From an uncultured Lachnospiraceae bacterium (lineage in GTDB: Bacteria; Bacillota; Clostridia; Lachnospirales; Lachnospiraceae), in NCBI GenBank assembly GCA_947586255.1, contig CANPXP010000002.1, positions 1 through 64,000 on the forward strand: DNA of 64,000 nucleotides, written 5' to 3'. Within the stretch, counting starts at the first letter, position 1; each line of letters starts with the position of its first letter. A program made the translations under genes and the position numbers. Shown piece after piece: positions 17,027 through 24,213 of this stretch. The notes under the pieces were generated by a model. The model was given only the letters and a program-made list of their open reading frames with translations, did no database searches and had not been told where the DNA came from.

Positions 17027-18199
17027 TCACCTGCAGACCAAAAGATCGGAAGCCACCGTATCGCGGACTCTGCGCAGCTCTCCTTCCCGGTACATGTAGA
17101 TGGCCGGCATTTCCCTGGAGAGGAACAGATTCGGCGCCTCCGTCAGCGAGTAGGCTCCCGCATTTCTGAAGATCAGCACATCATTCAGATGAAGTTCCGC
17201 AAACTCCACATTCCTTGCCAGCACATCCGCAAACGTGCACAGCGAACCGCAGATATTCCATTTTTTCCGTTCTCCGTCTCCGTTTCCGCCGATCCGGTCT
17301 ATGAGCGGTGTGCGCATCGCCATATTCTGCCCGTAATAATTCAGCTGATGGATCCCGCCGTCCACGATGCAGTAGTTCCTGTCATCCACCGATTTCAGAT
17401 CCTGCACCGCCGTCAGATAATCGCCGCTGGGCGCTGCAAAAAACCGCCCCATCTCCAACGTAACTTCGCAGGGGAAATCTATCTCGTCGATCCTCTGCAC
17501 CAGTTCTTCCAGACCTCGGTAGCGCCCGTCAAAATCTTCATTCGTATAGTATGGGTAATACATTCCCGGCCCGTACTCCAACTGCGCCGGTTCAAACCGG
17601 TATTTCTCCGCCAGTTCTTCCAGATAATCCCGCAGGGAAGTCAGCTCCGCGGCGTTCTTGTCCACGCCTTTTTTCTGTGTGCCGGAGAAATAGTGCAGAC
17701 CACAGATGCGCAGGAAACGCTCGTCCTGTCTGTGCGAGACGATATGCTCCAGCTCTTCCCTGTTCAGACCAAACTGATATCCGTCCGAGAGCCGGACATA
17801 CACATCGACCGTATGCTTCCGCTCTTCACAGCACTTCTGAAGCAGCTCATACTGGCGGCGCGACTCCACCGTGACAACGCCCACGTTATACTCCAGGGCC
17901 TCCGCTATGTTCGCCTCCGTCTTGTTCACGCCGGAATAGATAATGTCCCGCGGCGCGACCTCCATCCTCCTGCACACGGCCAGCTCTCCCGGCGAGCAGA
18001 CCTCCACTCTGCCCAGGCTGTCGCTCATCAACCGCGCCAGAAAAGGATTGGCCTTCATCGCGTAACACAGGCCGACACGCGCACCGGCGATCTCCCGAAT
18101 CCTGTGCACATGGCGCATGAGCACGTCGCAGTCCAACACATAGGACGGCGTCGTCAGCGCACCGTTTTCCATATAGGCAAGATATTTTTCTCTCTCCAT
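17027..18199 (-). CDS. Group IV PLP-dependent decarboxylase, BtrK-like (possible aminoacyl-carrier-protein decarboxylase)
   Basis: The 390-residue protein has the alanine-racemase/ornithine-decarboxylase fold. The PLP lysine is in YAMKANP (Lys49), GLHYFSGTQ contains the ring-stacking His169, EMGRFFAAPSGDYL is the EPGR-type phosphate region, CGSLCTFADVL carries the catalytic Cys321, and RNAGAYSLTE is the C-terminal signature. Free diaminopimelate, ornithine and arginine decarboxylases share this fold, but the gene lies 18 bases from a carrier protein gene. In butirosin biosynthesis the relative BtrK decarboxylates glutamate held on the carrier BtrI, and I infer similar carrier-linked decarboxylation here. 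The start is ATG 18199, favoured over a GTG 12 bases upstream. Confidence 0.8.
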   Translation of the reverse strand: MEREKYLAYMENGALTTPSYVLDCDVLMRHVHRIREIAGARVGLCYAMKANPFLARLMSDSLGRVEVCSPGELAVCRRMEVAPRDIIYSGVNKTEANIAEALEYNVGVVTVESRRQYELLQKCCEERKHTVDVYVRLSDGYQFGLNREELEHIVSHRQDERFLRICGLHYFSGTQKKGVDKNAAELTSLRDYLEELAEKYRFEPAQLEYGPGMYYPYYTNEDFDGRYRGLEELVQRIDEIDFPCEVTLEMGRFFAAPSGDYLTAVQDLKSVDDRNYCIVDGGIHQLNYYGQNMAMRTPLIDRIGGNGDGERKKWNICGSLCTFADVLARNVEFAELHLNDVLIFRNAGAYSLTEAPNLFLSREMPAIYMYREGELRRVRDTVASDLLVCR

Positions 18200-18217
18200 A
18201 GATGCCCCCACAGCCAG

Positions 18218-18454
18218 TCAGGCGCCGGCCGCCCCGCGCAGTCTCTCAATCAGCGCCCACATCGCCTGCGCCGAATTAAAATTCTCAGGGATAAAATCAT
18301 CCGGCATAATGGACACGCCGAACTTCTCCTCGATCCCCGCGATCGTCTGTATGATCTCAAACGAGCCAAAGACGCCGCCGTCAATCAGCTCTTTGCACTC
18401 CTCATAGTTCACATCGCTTCTTATCGTCTGTAACAACGCTATCAGTTCATCCAT
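18218..18454 (-). CDS. Acyl/peptidyl carrier protein
   Basis: The 78-residue acidic four-helix protein has its phosphopantetheine attachment serine in GVFGSFEIIQ (Ser31), at the usual position before helix II, and a typical ending, MWALIERLRGAAGA. The DSL motif is replaced by GSF, as is common in D-alanyl carrier and dedicated amino acid carrier proteins. It sits between a GNAT-like gene (2-base gap) and the PLP decarboxylase gene, downstream of the adenylation enzyme. It is therefore the likely carrier of the activated amino acid. Confidence 0.85.
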   Translation of the reverse strand: MDELIALLQTIRSDVNYEECKELIDGGVFGSFEIIQTIAGIEEKFGVSIMPDDFIPENFNSAQAMWALIERLRGAAGA

Positions 18455-18456
18455 AT

Positions 18457-19503
18457 TTACACCTCCGCCGCATTGGCTCTGTCCTGATCGCCGTCCGCCT
18501 TATAGAACAGGGCGCCTTCTTTCTCATAGCGAACCCAGATATCGACATTTTTCTGCACGAACGGCTCGAAATAATTGGGAATCACATTCCGATCCTGCTC
18601 CTTCCGCCTGACGAAGCCCGCTCGGCTTAAAAATTCGTCCTCAAAGCCGTAATTGTAAAAATCAATATATTCATACCGCTCTCTGGCCATAAGTTCTAAC
18701 AGCTTTCCGCCAACTTCCGCAAAGGCTTCCCGGTCCCCGTAATAATCAACGATTCTCAGGATCCGACTCCCGTTTGCGCTGCACTCTCTTGTGACCAGAA
18801 AGGCGGGCAGCCGGCTTTCTCCCTCACTCTCTCTTCCCTTGATTCCATAGACGCGGTAATTTCTTCTGGGATTGAGAAAAAACTTTTTCCGGACATACCA
18901 GCCATCCTTATATGGGATCTGATCCCGGTCGAACACAAAATTTCTCTCGATTTCATCGAAATCGGAAATTTCATAAAGCTCTCTCTCTGTACTGACATCC
19001 GGCGTCCGGATCTCCCTGTCGCGCACGACCGCCACCCTGTACTGATCCGTCGAAGGATTCAACATATACCAGTGCCGCATCCTGTCGGCCCGAAATCCCA
19101 GGAACATCCTGTACAGCGGGATCGCCGTATGCGGATCATCCCCGACTCCGTTATTGTATCTGCAGCCGGACAGCCCGTTGGCACGCCTTTCCAGCTCCAC
19201 GCCCAGCATCTTTTCATTGTCATGCAGATCGTTCACCTTCCAGAAGCTCCCCCAGATATCTCTTCTTTCAGGATCTGCCGAGGAGTACAGGAAGCCTGAT
19301 ATCGCCTCTATACTCCCTGTTTTTCTGTCGATCGCGATAATGATATTCACCTGTTCCCCGTCGCAGAACTCATACTCAAAGTATTCTCTGTCAAACGACA
19401 AAATATGTCCTTTTCTCCAGACTTCACCGATAAACTCCATAACGGCTTCAATCTCATCGCGGCGTGCCAGCCGGATCTCGTATCGCTCGTCAAACCGATT
19501 CAT
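18457..19503 (-). CDS. GNAT-like transferase of the carrier-protein module
   Basis: The 348-residue protein opens with MNRFDERYEIRLARRDEIEA, a GNAT-type first strand and helix. YNNGVGDDPHTAIPLYRM and FLGFRADRM match the acyl-binding helix and following strand of GNAT enzymes. A second, less clear lobe follows and ends in YKADGDQDRAN. I believe related proteins occur in other O-antigen and capsule loci, but I know of no assigned reaction. Its start overlaps the adenylation gene stop (ATGA), and the carrier gene follows after 2 bases. The best inference is transfer of the carrier-bound acyl or aminoacyl group to a sugar amine. The ORF-track start at 19719 is a shadow extension. Confidence 0.6.
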   Translation of the reverse strand: MNRFDERYEIRLARRDEIEAVMEFIGEVWRKGHILSFDREYFEYEFCDGEQVNIIIAIDRKTGSIEAISGFLYSSADPERRDIWGSFWKVNDLHDNEKMLGVELERRANGLSGCRYNNGVGDDPHTAIPLYRMFLGFRADRMRHWYMLNPSTDQYRVAVVRDREIRTPDVSTERELYEISDFDEIERNFVFDRDQIPYKDGWYVRKKFFLNPRRNYRVYGIKGRESEGESRLPAFLVTRECSANGSRILRIVDYYGDREAFAEVGGKLLELMARERYEYIDFYNYGFEDEFLSRAGFVRRKEQDRNVIPNYFEPFVQKNVDIWVRYEKEGALFYKADGDQDRANAAEV

Positions 19504-21026
19504 ACCTTCCGTCCTTCCGTATCCACATACTGCGCCGCAATTTTTCTTCGATCCATCTTGCCGTTCTTGGTCAGCGGAATCTGCTCCACCCGAATGTACT
19601 GCCCCGGTATCATATGAGGCGGCAGACTCTTCTCCAGGAAATGCCTGACCTGCTCCCCGTCGCTCTCTCCCGCATAAAACAGGACAAGCCGCTGTCTCTC
19701 TTCCATGAAAACGCAGCATGCCCGCTCCACACCCTCGGCCCGGTTCGCATAAAACTCGATCTCGCTCAGCTCAATCCTGTGTCCCAGATACTTGATCTGC
19801 GCGTCGCTCCGGCCGATATAGCACAGGTCGCCTTTCTCATCATAGCGCGCCAGATCGCCGGTTCTGTACATCTTCTCCTCATATAAGGAATTGAACGGAT
19901 TGCGCACAAAGCGCCTGGCAGTCTCCGCCTCGTCGCCGTAATAGCCGAGGGCCAGCGTGATGCCCGCCACACAGATCTCTCCCTGCTCTCCGGGCTTCTG
20001 AATCAGCCTGTCCTCCTCGCCCGCCAGATATACCTTCTCATTGCGAAAAGGTTTCCCGATCGGTATGCCGTCCGCGTAATCGTTCGCCGCATCCAACACA
20101 TAGTAAGTGCAGTTGCAGGTAATCTCCGTAGGACCGTACAGATTCACATACGTCGCATCCGGAAGGAACTGCCGCCAGATCGCCAGATGTCTGACCGGCA
20201 TGACTTCGCCGCTGAACATAATCTTTCCGATCGTCTCAGGGACCTTATAGTAAAACGCCTTCATGGTCGACAAAAAGCACATCGCGCTGACCGCCCAGAT
20301 GATCGTCGTCACCTTTTCCTCGCAGAGGTAATCCATAATATCCTTGGGCTTCGTAAAATACTCCCTCGGTATAATCACTAACGTCGCCCCCACGGCGGCG
20401 CAGGAATAGATATCCTTCACGGACACATCAAAATCATAGGGAGCCTGGTTTCCGACCACATCCCTGTCCGTAATGGAAAAGGTCTCAACAAACACATCTA
20501 TGAAATCGACCACGGACAGATGCCCCACCATAACGCCTTTGGGCTCGCCAGTCGTCCCACTGGTAAAATTGACATACAGCGGATCCTGACAACACATACC
20601 CTCCCGCACGCACCGCAGCTTCTCCTCATCCGGCTTATGCCTCATCAGCGCGATATCCATCACCTGCCGATCGGGAAACAGGCGTCCGGCTTCCTCCCGA
20701 TGTTCACTGTCCGTCAATATATACCGAGTCCCCAGCTTCTCCGCAATCTTCCGCAGACGACTGTCGGGCTGCCCGAGATCCAGAAAGGTATAATAGCAGC
20801 CGGCGCGGGCGATTCCCCAAAGAGCGCACGTCGTCTCCACACTCTTCACCGCATAGATCGCAACGGATTCATGATGGCAGCCGGCCTCCAGAAGCTCTGT
20901 GGCGATCTCCCCGGCTCTCGTATTGAGCTCCGCATATGTAATCCTGCCGTGGATATCCACCACTGCAGTCTTGTCCGCATACCGGCGCGCAGAGCGCTCC
21001 AGATAGTCTATGGCCAAATAGTTCAT
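19500..21026 (-). CDS. Amino acid adenylation enzyme (DltA/NRPS A-domain-like)
   Basis: This stand-alone 508-residue adenylation protein has the core motifs in order. FTSGTTGEPKGVMVGH (A3) is at about 154, NQAPYDFDVSVKD (A4) has Asp200 where amino-acid-specific domains bind the alpha-amine, and VNLYGPTEITC (A5) is at about 294. MYRTGDLARY (A7), GRSDAQIKYLGHRIELSE (A8) and LTKNGKMDRR (A10, Lys490) follow. The stretch FSGEVMPV resembles DltA. It would adenylate an amino acid and load it onto the adjacent carrier protein. There are no condensation or thioesterase domains and no dltBCD genes, so this is not the D-alanylation operon. The ribosome binding site GAGGAAGG precedes ATG 21026. Confidence 0.85.
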   Translation of the reverse strand: MNYLAIDYLERSARRYADKTAVVDIHGRITYAELNTRAGEIATELLEAGCHHESVAIYAVKSVETTCALWGIARAGCYYTFLDLGQPDSRLRKIAEKLGTRYILTDSEHREEAGRLFPDRQVMDIALMRHKPDEEKLRCVREGMCCQDPLYVNFTSGTTGEPKGVMVGHLSVVDFIDVFVETFSITDRDVVGNQAPYDFDVSVKDIYSCAAVGATLVIIPREYFTKPKDIMDYLCEEKVTTIIWAVSAMCFLSTMKAFYYKVPETIGKIMFSGEVMPVRHLAIWRQFLPDATYVNLYGPTEITCNCTYYVLDAANDYADGIPIGKPFRNEKVYLAGEEDRLIQKPGEQGEICVAGITLALGYYGDEAETARRFVRNPFNSLYEEKMYRTGDLARYDEKGDLCYIGRSDAQIKYLGHRIELSEIEFYANRAEGVERACCVFMEERQRLVLFYAGESDGEQVRHFLEKSLPPHMIPGQYIRVEQIPLTKNGKMDRRKIAAQYVDTEGRKV

Positions 21027-21055
21027 ATTTTAGCACGCCTTCCTCACTAACGCTC

Positions 21056-21083
21056 ATTATATCATAAATCGGTGATTTGTCCA
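21056..21083 (-). promoter_or_regulatory. Sigma-A-type promoter upstream of the adenylation gene
   Basis: On the minus strand TGGACA (21083-21078) is followed after 16 bases by a perfect TATAAT (21061-21056), 30 bases upstream of the adenylation enzyme ATG. It overlaps the last codons of the upstream GT2 gene. This could give the aminoacyl module its own transcription start. Confidence 0.55.
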
Positions 21084-22000
21084 TACTGCCCGCGCCGGTG
21101 ATCCCGCACGCCTCTGCACATAGCCTGCACCATATTACCTCTCCCGCTGATTCCCCAGATCAGCGCCCACGCTATCCTGTTGCAGACAAAATACAGGAGA
21201 AACAGCGGATATCTCCCGCCTCGGAAGCAGACATCCCGCCGATGCAAAAAATTACACAGAAGCCAGTTCCTCGTAATATAATAAGCGTTCTCCGGCCTCT
21301 CATTGCCGAGCGTCGAGCCGTTCACCTTGTGATACACCTTCGCTCCCGCGCAGTAGCGGATCCGGATTCCCAGCCGCGCCGCCCGCATACTGTACTCCGT
21401 GTCCTCATAGTACAGGAAGAAACGCTCGTCGAGAAACCCCGTCTTCTCCACGATCTTACCGGACAGGAACAGGGCACAGCCGTTGGCGAACCCGCAGTCC
21501 TCATCTCTGTCATAGCACCCTTCGGCACGCTCGTTCAGTCCTCTCTGGACGGCCTTGCGCACGACGGGCGTAAAGCTGCCGCCCGCACACCAGAGTTTCT
21601 CTCTGTCGTCCGCATACAGAATCCTGGGAACCACAATACCCCCTGTCTGCAGATGACAGCGGTACATGCGCTCTATCGCGTCCGGCGCAATCTCCGTATC
21701 ATTGTTTAGCAGCAGATAGTAGGAGATTCCCTGTCGCATGGCGAAGCGGATGCCCTCGTTGTTCGCCCTGGAGAATCCGTAATTTCGATCCAGCGGGACG
21801 ATCTGTACGCGCCCCTCCTGCGCCCAGTTCTCCTCAAGAGCCTCCAGAGAGCCGTCCGTGGATGCGTTATCCACCACGATGACTGTGAGCCTGTCTGCGA
21901 TCGTGCTGCACAGCAGGGAGCCGATGCATTTGTCATTGTATCGTTTTCCGTTATAGTTTACCAGAATAACAGCAATTTCTTTTTCCATCGTCGATACCAT
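21062..22000 (-). CDS. GT2 family glycosyltransferase, rhamnosyltransferase-like
   Basis: The 312-residue protein has the GT2 start IAVILVNYNGKRYNDKCI, VIVVDNASTDGSLEAL (donor-binding Asp), LLLNNDTEIAPDAI (in place of DXD) and FLYYEDTEYSMRAARLG. This is the usual pattern of WbbL/RfbF-type rhamnosyltransferases, which act from a nucleotide sugar at the cytoplasmic face. Rhamnose specificity is only suggested. Two starts are possible, 22000 (behind CAGGAAAAACTGGGAA) and 21988. The gene overlaps the upstream GT4 by 50 bases from the first start. Confidence 0.8.
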   Translation of the reverse strand: MVSTMEKEIAVILVNYNGKRYNDKCIGSLLCSTIADRLTVIVVDNASTDGSLEALEENWAQEGRVQIVPLDRNYGFSRANNEGIRFAMRQGISYYLLLNNDTEIAPDAIERMYRCHLQTGGIVVPRILYADDREKLWCAGGSFTPVVRKAVQRGLNERAEGCYDRDEDCGFANGCALFLSGKIVEKTGFLDERFFLYYEDTEYSMRAARLGIRIRYCAGAKVYHKVNGSTLGNERPENAYYITRNWLLCNFLHRRDVCFRGGRYPLFLLYFVCNRIAWALIWGISGRGNMVQAMCRGVRDHRRGQYGQITDL

Positions 22001-23126
22001 TTCCCAGTTTTTCCTGCAGCAATGTCAGATATTGCCCGGCCAGCCTGCGGGAATCGTATCTGCCCGGGTCCATCTCTTTGCTGTGATTTTCCGGGTGCTC
22101 CATCGCTCTGAGCCACGCCTCAGCGTCATAGGGATCCGACACATAGTTTGCCTTGTGCTGTGTCACTTCCGGTATGCTCGCCCTGTCCGTCGTAATCACA
22201 ACTGTCCCAAAAAGCATTGCCTCCACCGGCGGCATTCCAAATCCTTCGAATACACTGGGAAAGAGGAAGGCCCTGCAATGCTGATACAGCGTATTGCGCT
22301 CCGCGTTTTCCACATAGCCCGTCAATGTCACGTCGCTCTCCAGCCCGTTTTCCCGTATCTGCCGCTCCACATCGCTTCTCGCCGCGCTGTTCACCCCGGA
22401 AATCAGCAGTCTGTGAGGCAGCTCCATATCCCGCTCCCTGATCAGCCGCATCACTTCCAGCAGTGTGCCGAGATTCTTATGTGGAATCATTTGTGATACC
22501 GTATAATAGAAGCCCTGCTCCTCCACTCCATAGCGCTCACGCAGAACGGAGAAGGGAACCGTCTGCCCTCTGTCCGCCACGATCGGATTGTAGATCGTCG
22601 TGATTCTTTCATCCGGCAGGCGGTATCTGGTTTGAATATCTTCCTTTACCCAGTCCGAGATCGCTATGATATGCGTGGAGAAATGCGTGTCCAGCCACCA
22701 GCACAGCCTGGAATATGCCACTTCATAAAAGGGGTGATATTCCGGATAATGCGCGGCCTGTAAATCGTGTATTGTATTCACATATCTGACGCCGCCGTTG
22801 CAGAGCGGTCTGCAGTACACCGGGCTAAAGCATCTTGTTATCCCGTTTTTTTTGAGAAAACGGTTCTCAAAAAAAAATTGCCACAAAATACGCTGGCCGA
22901 TGTGCGCGGAGACCACGTTCGTCTCCAACAGCGCAAAGCGCCGATCCTCCGCATAATGAACAAACGTATCGCGATTGTCCTGAGACACCAGCAGGACAAA
23001 ACAGAAGTCTTCTCCCAGCCGGCAAAGTCCGTCCAGCAGGTTCCTGATATAAGATTCTGTTCCTCCCACCTGACCTGGCCTGAGCCAGAGCAGATCAACC
23101 GCAATTTTTTCCATCTCGCAATTCAT
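21951..23126 (-). CDS. GT4 family glycosyltransferase, with an intragenic hairpin
   Basis: The 391-residue GT4 enzyme (or 387 from Met5) has IAVDLLWLRPGQVGGTESYI at the N-terminus, FYYTVSQMIPHKNLGTLLEV at the start of the donor lobe and AFLFPSVFEGFGMPPVEAML as the E-x7-E region. This resembles mannosyl/glucosyltransferases with the GxGGTE loop. Near codon 90 the coding strand contains T9 and A8 runs that form a near-perfect inverted repeat while keeping the frame (QFFFENRFLKKNG). The gene overlaps DUF2304 upstream by 32 bases. Confidence 0.85.
   Translation of the reverse strand: MNCEMEKIAVDLLWLRPGQVGGTESYIRNLLDGLCRLGEDFCFVLLVSQDNRDTFVHYAEDRRFALLETNVVSAHIGQRILWQFFFENRFLKKNGITRCFSPVYCRPLCNGGVRYVNTIHDLQAAHYPEYHPFYEVAYSRLCWWLDTHFSTHIIAISDWVKEDIQTRYRLPDERITTIYNPIVADRGQTVPFSVLRERYGVEEQGFYYTVSQMIPHKNLGTLLEVMRLIRERDMELPHRLLISGVNSAARSDVERQIRENGLESDVTLTGYVENAERNTLYQHCRAFLFPSVFEGFGMPPVEAMLFGTVVITTDRASIPEVTQHKANYVSDPYDAEAWLRAMEHPENHSKEMDPGRYDSRRLAGQYLTLLQEKLGNGIDDGKRNCCYSGKL
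22846..22876. repeat. 13-bp perfect inverted repeat made of homopolymer tracts inside GT4 gene
   Basis: The plus strand reads TTTTTTTTGAGAA, then a 5-base loop AACGG, then TTCTCAAAAAAAA. The arms are perfect over 13 bases and carry runs of 8 T and 9 A. It lies in coding sequence and the frame is open. Confidence 0.85.
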
Positions 23127-23472
23127 CCTCCAATTCCCGGATCCGCTTCTCCATCATGCCTAATTCCTGAATCAGCGTTTTGATCTTAAACTGCTGCCTG
23201 GATGCGATCGAGGTGAGCGTCATCAGAATCATAAAAATAAACGCGATGCACAGGATATAGAGGCCGTTCATATTGCTCTCGATACCAAACATCCTGACGA
23301 AGCTCACCAGAAGCTCCGGAAAATAGATCATGACGCCCATGACTACCCCCGCCGCCAGCCAGACCAGGGTATATTTGAGCTCCAGCATTTTTCGCTTCAG
23401 ATAATACAGTATGATGATAAAATAACAGATTACCGCAACAGACAGCGTAATCTGCAGCGTATGTGGAATCAT
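23095..23472 (-). CDS. DUF2304 membrane protein
   Basis: The 125-residue protein has membrane segments at about residues 5-24 (ITLSVAVICYFIIILYYL), 34-54 (TLVWLAAGVVMGVMIYF) and 68-90 (LYILCIAFIFMILMTL), and ends in a charged coiled-coil-like tail (IQELGMMEKRIRELEDELR). Length, order and tail match DUF2304. Such genes commonly sit beside DPM1-like GT2 genes, as here (ATGA overlap with the gene upstream). It may help the GT2 enzyme make or move a polyprenyl-phosphate sugar. No enzymatic motif is visible. Confidence 0.8.
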   Translation of the reverse strand: MIPHTLQITLSVAVICYFIIILYYLKRKMLELKYTLVWLAAGVVMGVMIYFPELLVSFVRMFGIESNMNGLYILCIAFIFMILMTLTSIASRQQFKIKTLIQELGMMEKRIRELEDELRDGKNCG

Positions 23473-24182
23473 TTCTGCCTCCTTACTCCGAAGCTCAGTC
23501 TCCGGATCAGCATCGCAAGCGTCACTTTGATCATATAGTAAACGGACCGCTTCAGCGTGATGGAACTGGTTCCCTGTATGCGTTCCCGCATGACCACGGG
23601 ATATTCTCTGATCTTCCCGCCGTGTACGGCCGCAATCACCATCGCCTCCGGCTCCGGATAGTCCGCCGGATAATCCTCCGCAAAAATCCTGATAAATCTC
23701 CTGTTGACCAGGCGGTAACCGCTGGTGATATCCCGCACCCGCACTCCCGTCAACACGAATCCCAGCACACTCAGGAACCGGATTCCCGTCCTGCGCAGAC
23801 CAGAGGATTGAAAGCCCTCTCTCTTGACGAAGCGAGAACCGATGACGCAGTCTGCCTGCTGCTCTCTCATATACTCAATCATGCCTGCCAGATAAGAGAC
23901 ATCATGCTGCCCGTCCCCGTCGATCTGCACCGCCAGTTCATAACCGTTTTCCCACGCGTATCGGTAACCTGTCTGCACGGCGCCGCCGATCCCCATATTG
24001 ACTGGCAGATTGAGCACCTGATAACGGCGCTCCGCGCACACCTGCTTCGTCGCATCCGTGGATCCGTCGTTGACGATCACATAATCGTACTGCGGATAAT
24101 CAGTGATCAGTTCGTCGATCACCCGCTCGATATTTTCCGCCTCGTTGTAGGCGGGGATAATAATCAGCACCTTGTCTTCCAT
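23469..24182 (-). CDS. GT2 polyprenyl-phosphate sugar synthase, DPM1-like
   Basis: The 237-residue GT2 enzyme starts KVLIIIPAYNEAENIERVID and has YVIVNDGSTDATKQVC, VQIDGDGQHD (metal-binding acidic motif) and SRFVKREGFQSS. A basic C-terminal stretch contains a short hydrophobic part but no clear pair of membrane helices. This matches bacterial DPM1-type enzymes whose membrane partner is a separate protein, here DUF2304. The start at 24182 follows GGAAGGAGACGG; the ORF start at 24230 would overlap the ABC gene. Its product is probably a donor for the GT-C-like proteins encoded nearby. Confidence 0.85.
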   Translation of the reverse strand: MEDKVLIIIPAYNEAENIERVIDELITDYPQYDYVIVNDGSTDATKQVCAERRYQVLNLPVNMGIGGAVQTGYRYAWENGYELAVQIDGDGQHDVSYLAGMIEYMREQQADCVIGSRFVKREGFQSSGLRRTGIRFLSVLGFVLTGVRVRDITSGYRLVNRRFIRIFAEDYPADYPEPEAMVIAAVHGGKIREYPVVMRERIQGTSSITLKRSVYYMIKVTLAMLIRRLSFGVRRQK

Positions 24183-24213
24183 TGCGGCAGCCGTCTCCTT
24201 CCGGGCCAGTGTA

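Noticed and set aside
17027-18199. Housekeeping diaminopimelate decarboxylase (lysA)
   Set aside because: The fold is shared, but context with carrier protein and adenylation genes, and absence of lysine pathway genes, argue against it. Not fully excluded.
15956-18433. 825-codon plus-strand ORF across the PLP decarboxylase and GT4-like genes
   Set aside because: It is antisense to genes with clear motifs; its translation is rich in His, Arg and Gln with no domain. Antisense open frames arise from codon bias in GC-rich genes.
19500-21026. dltA of the teichoic acid D-alanylation operon
   Set aside because: Sequence resembles DltA, but dltB and dltD are absent and the carrier gene is linked to a PLP decarboxylase and a GNAT-like gene instead.
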